A stretch of 8,084 nt of DNA. It comes from PVC group bacterium. Lineage in GTDB: Bacteria > Verrucomicrobiota > Kiritimatiellia > CAIKKV01 > PXCX01. The notes beneath the pieces are model-generated. The model was not told where the DNA came from. It worked only from the letters and a program-made list of their open reading frames with translations, and did not search any database. The translations under genes and the position numbers were made by a program. Each line of letters starts with the position of its first letter. Position 1 is the first letter of the stretch. This document shows positions 5,090 through 8,084 of the stretch, in pieces. Where the stretch lies: the NCBI GenBank assembly GCA_003567575.1, contig PWZG01000363.1:1-8084 (forward strand), written 5' to 3'.

Positions 5090-7507
5090 CTATCTATCCC
5101 GATAGATTACCACCGGCCCTATCAGTCCGCCGGAGCCCAGTTCGTTCAGCCAGGTTCGTTCGGCCAGGATGGTGTACTGGTTGTCGCCGGTCCGCAAGGC
5201 ATCGGTTACATCAAATGCGGCCGCCCTGGCATAACCGTGAAAGCGGTCAAGCACGTCCCCTTCTTTGTGCCGGCGCGTATCTTCCGGGACGACATACGGC
5301 ACATGCTTTCCGTTGACGAAAAGTTTGGCGCTGCTGTCCACGCCGCCGATCCAGAGCTGTGCGCGTTTGCCGTCGGTCAGCTCGGAAAGACGCTGGTTGG
5401 CGCGGTACACCATGCGGCCGGAACGGCCGGAAGCGTCATCGGTCATGCTGTTATGATGCCCGATGGTGCTCCAGGTTTCACGCACGACATGCGTGACCGG
5501 CCAGTCCGCGTCATCATAATCCGGCGCGGTCCAGGGCAGCGAGGCTTCCTCCGGGCCGGGGTTGTGTTTCCATTTCCACGTGTAAAGCGGGGCGCCATGC
5601 CGGGCATATTCACGCTCCATACGGGCGGCGCTTACGTATACCGGCCGGATCAGCACATTAATATAGGTTAATTGCGGGGTTCGCTGGCCGAAGCCGTACT
5701 GATCCTTGTAGCGTTCGCGCAAATGGGTGTATGAACCGACCCAGTGATCGAGATCGCGCTCCAGGTGGCGCAGGCGGCCGGCGGCGAAATCCTCGCGCAT
5801 GGTCATGAACAATTCAAAGAGCGAGAGGCTTTGGTTGACCATATCCACCCGCCGGTATTCGCTGATGGTCTCGCATTTTTTCAGGGCTTCATCGACCAGT
5901 TCGCGGGCGGTTGTCATGACCGCGGGGGTAAACATGCGCAGATAGCCGAGGAAACTGCCGGAATACTCGCGAGTCTCGACCCAGGCGCGGTCCATGTGCA
6001 GCCAGTATTGCTTCATGGGTTCCGCCGCCGCCCCGTAAAATTCCGTCCACAATTCCTCGAGGATGTCTTCGGCGTTTTCCTCCGCGTTGAAGGTCATACG
6101 CAGGCTCAGGTAAAATCCCGGCAACATGCATTCCCAGCCGCTCATGGTCTCGGGCACCCAGTATGCCACATTGTTTTCCAGGATGATCGGAATGTCGGTG
6201 CCCCACTTGGTGATGAACGGGTTGGGCGCCGTGATTTCCGCCAGGTTCATGCCGTAGGCGTAATAAGCAAGCCGTTCGGCCTTCTCCCCCCAGCCCTCGA
6301 CGATATCCTTCAGCCAGAATTCATTGGGATGATCCGGCCAGTTCATGGGATGGTGCCGGTTGAAGTCGATCGGTGCGATCCGGGGAATGACGTTCTGATG
6401 AACCCGTTCGCGAGCCGGCGGCATGTTGTAGTTCACATAGGCCAGGACCCCGAAGGTAACTTCCGGATATTTTTCGCCCACGCGTTCGGCCACCCGGTTA
6501 CATAGCATGATCAGGCGGTCGGTCACGGACCAGCGACCGGCGGCCGGCTCCCAGACCCGCGGTTCGGGATCGTGTTTGCTCTCTTCCGGGTCTTCGGTGG
6601 GGATGACGTAATCTTGTGGCGCCAGGGACATGCTGACCTGATACGTGTCATCCAGCATCTCGATGATTCGTTCCGCCACGGCTTGTGCCGTGTCTTCGCG
6701 GGTCCATCGGAAGGAGTGCGGGCGTCCCAAGAGGTTGCCGTCGGCGTCCTGAATCCGCCATTCCGGGTTGGCTTCAAGCTGCTCGGCGGAGATATAGCTC
6801 TCAAGCTGGTGTCCGGTGGCGATGTAATCGGAATTCGAAGAACGGTTGCGACGGACAAAATCGGCGTCCGCCGTCCGGCCTTGCATGCGCCGCCACTCCG
6901 TGGCCGGCGCCAGTTTTTCATCCATTTCCGGAATCTTCAGTTCCGGTTGCGAAGGGATGACCTCGCCAAGTTCAGAAGGCATATACCAGCGGCATCCCAA
7001 CCGGTGCAGCAGTTCGTAAATTGCGTAACTGGTGCCGTATTCCGATTCGCCGTAGAGACCGATCCCTTTGTCGTCGACCACCACCCGAAAGCCGTACCGG
7101 CCGGCTTTCGAGACGCCGACCGGACCGAACACCGTCTCGGCGGCCGTGCCGATATAAATCGGTGTTCTCGGATCGTTGTTCGGAAGGGTCTCGACGATTT
7201 CGATCTCCGCGCCTGAAATTTTCGAAAGATAATGGGACAGGTCCTTGATAGCGTCGCGTTGCACGCGTTGCGCCTGCTCCTTGAGAAACTCAGGGTGAAA
7301 ACGCTGAGCATAGGTGAAATTCCGGCTGTCACCTTCCCAGGTCAAGGATTTTTCAGGAATGACGATCACGCTCTTTGCGGCCCCGCCGGATGCAAGAGAG
7401 GTCCGCTCGATCGCGGCGGGATGTCCTTGCGCAGATGTTTCAGTCCGTCCCGGAACAACGCAGAGTGCCAAGGCGAGAGCGATTTGCCAATGACGGTTCG
7501 TAATCAT
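5090..7507 (-). CDS. Secreted DUF4838-domain protein A (putative glycoside hydrolase-like)
   Basis: This 805-residue protein begins with a signal peptide (hydrophobic 8-20, likely cleavage after TSA at 26). The open frame extends 70 codons further upstream, but that stretch is arginine-rich and overlaps the preceding gene. The ATG at 7507 is chosen because it gives the signal peptide and has GGAG (7515-7518) 7 nt upstream. Domains: an alpha-glucuronidase-like N-terminal region (about 45-195, with YAIYELLHRLGCRWYMPSE at 161-179); a DUF4838-like core (about 200-500, with SLAPQDY 294-300, LAYVNYNMPP 355-364 and YYAYGMN 415-421); a helical region (about 500-640); and a C-terminal jelly roll (about 655-803; AQLWIGGVDSSAKLFVNGKHV at 716-736). 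It is a paralogue of protein B, but the CxCxxC cluster is absent and the segment reads DPEPRVWEP. Substrate and catalysis are unknown. It starts 35 bp after the beta-helix gene and ends 36 bp before B. Confidence 0.86.
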   Translation of the reverse strand: MITNRHWQIALALALCVVPGRTETSAQGHPAAIERTSLASGGAAKSVIVIPEKSLTWEGDSRNFTYAQRFHPEFLKEQAQRVQRDAIKDLSHYLSKISGAEIEIVETLPNNDPRTPIYIGTAAETVFGPVGVSKAGRYGFRVVVDDKGIGLYGESEYGTSYAIYELLHRLGCRWYMPSELGEVIPSQPELKIPEMDEKLAPATEWRRMQGRTADADFVRRNRSSNSDYIATGHQLESYISAEQLEANPEWRIQDADGNLLGRPHSFRWTREDTAQAVAERIIEMLDDTYQVSMSLAPQDYVIPTEDPEESKHDPEPRVWEPAAGRWSVTDRLIMLCNRVAERVGEKYPEVTFGVLAYVNYNMPPARERVHQNVIPRIAPIDFNRHHPMNWPDHPNEFWLKDIVEGWGEKAERLAYYAYGMNLAEITAPNPFITKWGTDIPIILENNVAYWVPETMSGWECMLPGFYLSLRMTFNAEENAEDILEELWTEFYGAAAEPMKQYWLHMDRAWVETREYSGSFLGYLRMFTPAVMTTARELVDEALKKCETISEYRRVDMVNQSLSLFELFMTMREDFAAGRLRHLERDLDHWVGSYTHLRERYKDQYGFGQRTPQLTYINVLIRPVYVSAARMEREYARHGAPLYTWKWKHNPGPEEASLPWTAPDYDDADWPVTHVVRETWSTIGHHNSMTDDASGRSGRMVYRANQRLSELTDGKRAQLWIGGVDSSAKLFVNGKHVPYVVPEDTRRHKEGDVLDRFHGYARAAAFDVTDALRTGDNQYTILAERTWLNELGSGGLIGPVVIYRDR

Positions 7508-7537
7508 CTTGAGACTCCATTTTGCATGACGTTCGGG

Positions 7538-7554
7538 ATGTTTCAGCGAAACAT
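7538..7554. repeat. 17-bp inverted repeat upstream of DUF4838 A
   Basis: ATGTTTC (7538-7544) and GAAACAT (7548-7554) are perfect 7-bp arms around a 3-bp spacer. The site spans the stop codon of the beta-helix gene and ends 30 bp before the DUF4838 A start. It could be a regulator operator (TGAAAC/GTTTCA half-sites occur in many LacI-family sites) or a small intercistronic hairpin that stabilises mRNA. It has no T-run, so it is not a standard terminator. No convincing -35/-10 pair flanks it. Confidence 0.4.
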
Positions 7555-8084
7555 AACAAGGGTTCCGCGCGGCAGATAACTTCTCGACGCGACGGGGGTA
7601 TTGCCGTAAGCGCCCATGTTGATCCTTTCTCCATAATGAGGATGGGGTTCCAACTCCCATGAACTCGCCGGATCGCCGGCGTCGATGAGCAGGCTGTGTT
7701 CTCCTGAGCGCTTCCATTCGCCGCCGGAAAAATAGCCGTCGTCATAATAGGCCGTGGTGGACAGCAAATGGAGGTAGATTTCGTCGGCAAACAGTGGATT
7801 GACATCCAGATTCCCTGTCCCGCTGAAACCGCCCTGAATGTTGGAATAACGGACCGTGACCCCCTCCGTGGGGGCGATTTCCAAAGGCGTATTGTTCCAG
7901 AAGATGCTGTTGATCACCTCGGCGTCATAACCCGGCGAATCGTGGGCCAGGGCGCCGCCGTAGCCGGCGGTCGTGGACTGGTTGGCCACGGCGGTCACGT
8001 TCGAAATGACGACGTGGGCGTCAAGGGTGGCGATGGCGCCGCCGATGACGCTTGATGTATTCTCGCGAAACACGGCGTTGACAA
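7543..8084 (-). CDS. Right-handed beta-helix / choice-of-anchor Q protein, C-terminal part
   Basis: Only the last 180 residues are inside the window; the frame stays open to the right edge, so the GTG at 8073 is not taken as the start. Repeating short turns are typical of right-handed parallel beta-helix proteins: NAVFRENTSSVIGGAIATLD, VISNVTAVANQST, INSIFWNNTPLEI and VRYSNIQGGFSGTGN. The end has the standard tail seen in choice-of-anchor Q-type proteins of PVC bacteria, NPLF, then SLLIDAGDPAS, then ERINMGAYGNTPVAS. Such proteins are secreted or cell-surface, and some are polysaccharide lyases or adhesins; no catalytic site is visible in this fragment. The protein stops (TGA, 7543-7545) only about 14 residues after the GAYGNT motif, with no visible sorting signal or transmembrane anchor. 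It is the first visible gene of the run leading to the DUF4838 pair. Confidence 0.85.
   Translation of the reverse strand, partial: VNAVFRENTSSVIGGAIATLDAHVVISNVTAVANQSTTAGYGGALAHDSPGYDAEVINSIFWNNTPLEIAPTEGVTVRYSNIQGGFSGTGNLDVNPLFADEIYLHLLSTTAYYDDGYFSGGEWKRSGEHSLLIDAGDPASSWELEPHPHYGERINMGAYGNTPVASRSYLPRGTLVMFR

Noticed and set aside
5744..6505. 253-codon plus-strand frame inside DUF4838 A
   Set aside because: It is antisense to the conserved DUF4838 core, without start signals or known domain.
7508..7717. 70-codon N-terminal extension of DUF4838 A (start at 7717)
   Set aside because: The extension is arginine-rich, overlaps the beta-helix gene in another frame, and would bury the signal peptide that begins at the ATG at 7507, which has its own GGAG.

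Overview
The window looks like chromosomal DNA from a carbohydrate-degrading bacterium of the PVC group (Verrucomicrobiota/Kiritimatiellota, Lentisphaerae or Planctomycetes). This rests on two tandem secreted DUF4838-type proteins, a right-handed beta-helix protein ending in a choice-of-anchor Q-like tail, and a LacI-family regulator with the NCWASDETR sequence after its HTH that I associate with this group. No rRNA or other taxonomic marker is present, so the assignment is inferred.

Most of the window (about 1522-8084) is one minus-strand gene run, transcribed from the right edge leftwards: the C-terminal part of a beta-helix surface/secreted protein (7543-8084, cut by the window end), DUF4838 protein A (5090-7507), DUF4838 protein B (2666-5053) and a LacI-family regulator (1522-2625). 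The gaps are only 35-40 bp and no internal terminator is visible, so this is probably an operon whose main promoter lies outside the window. A and B are distant paralogues. Each has a signal peptide, an alpha-glucuronidase-like N-terminal domain, a DUF4838 core and a C-terminal jelly-roll domain like the sugar-binding domain of GH2 enzymes. The likely theme is extracytoplasmic processing of a polysaccharide or glycoconjugate under LacI control. The substrate cannot be read from the sequence and no transporter is visible.

The left part holds three unrelated items. A minus-strand gene truncated at the left edge (1-377) encodes a plasmid pRiA4b ORF-3-like protein with a good sigma70-type promoter. 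A 520-bp intergenic region (378-897) carries a cluster of inverted repeats. A plus-strand gene (898-1344) encodes a two-CBS-domain protein with its own promoter and a strong ribosome binding site. The CBS gene and the LacI gene converge at 1345-1521, where there is a 10-bp perfect inverted repeat and a doubtful small ORF.

The points most worth a second look are: a 15-codon mini-ORF (2622-2669) that joins DUF4838 B to lacI by ATGA overlaps on both sides, with a GGAGG in front of it while lacI has no Shine-Dalgarno; a 17-bp perfect inverted repeat (7538-7554) just upstream of DUF4838 A; loss of the CxCxxC cluster in paralogue A; and the hairpin cluster at 592-751. I found no CRISPR array, tRNA, rRNA, transposase or clear insertion-sequence end.
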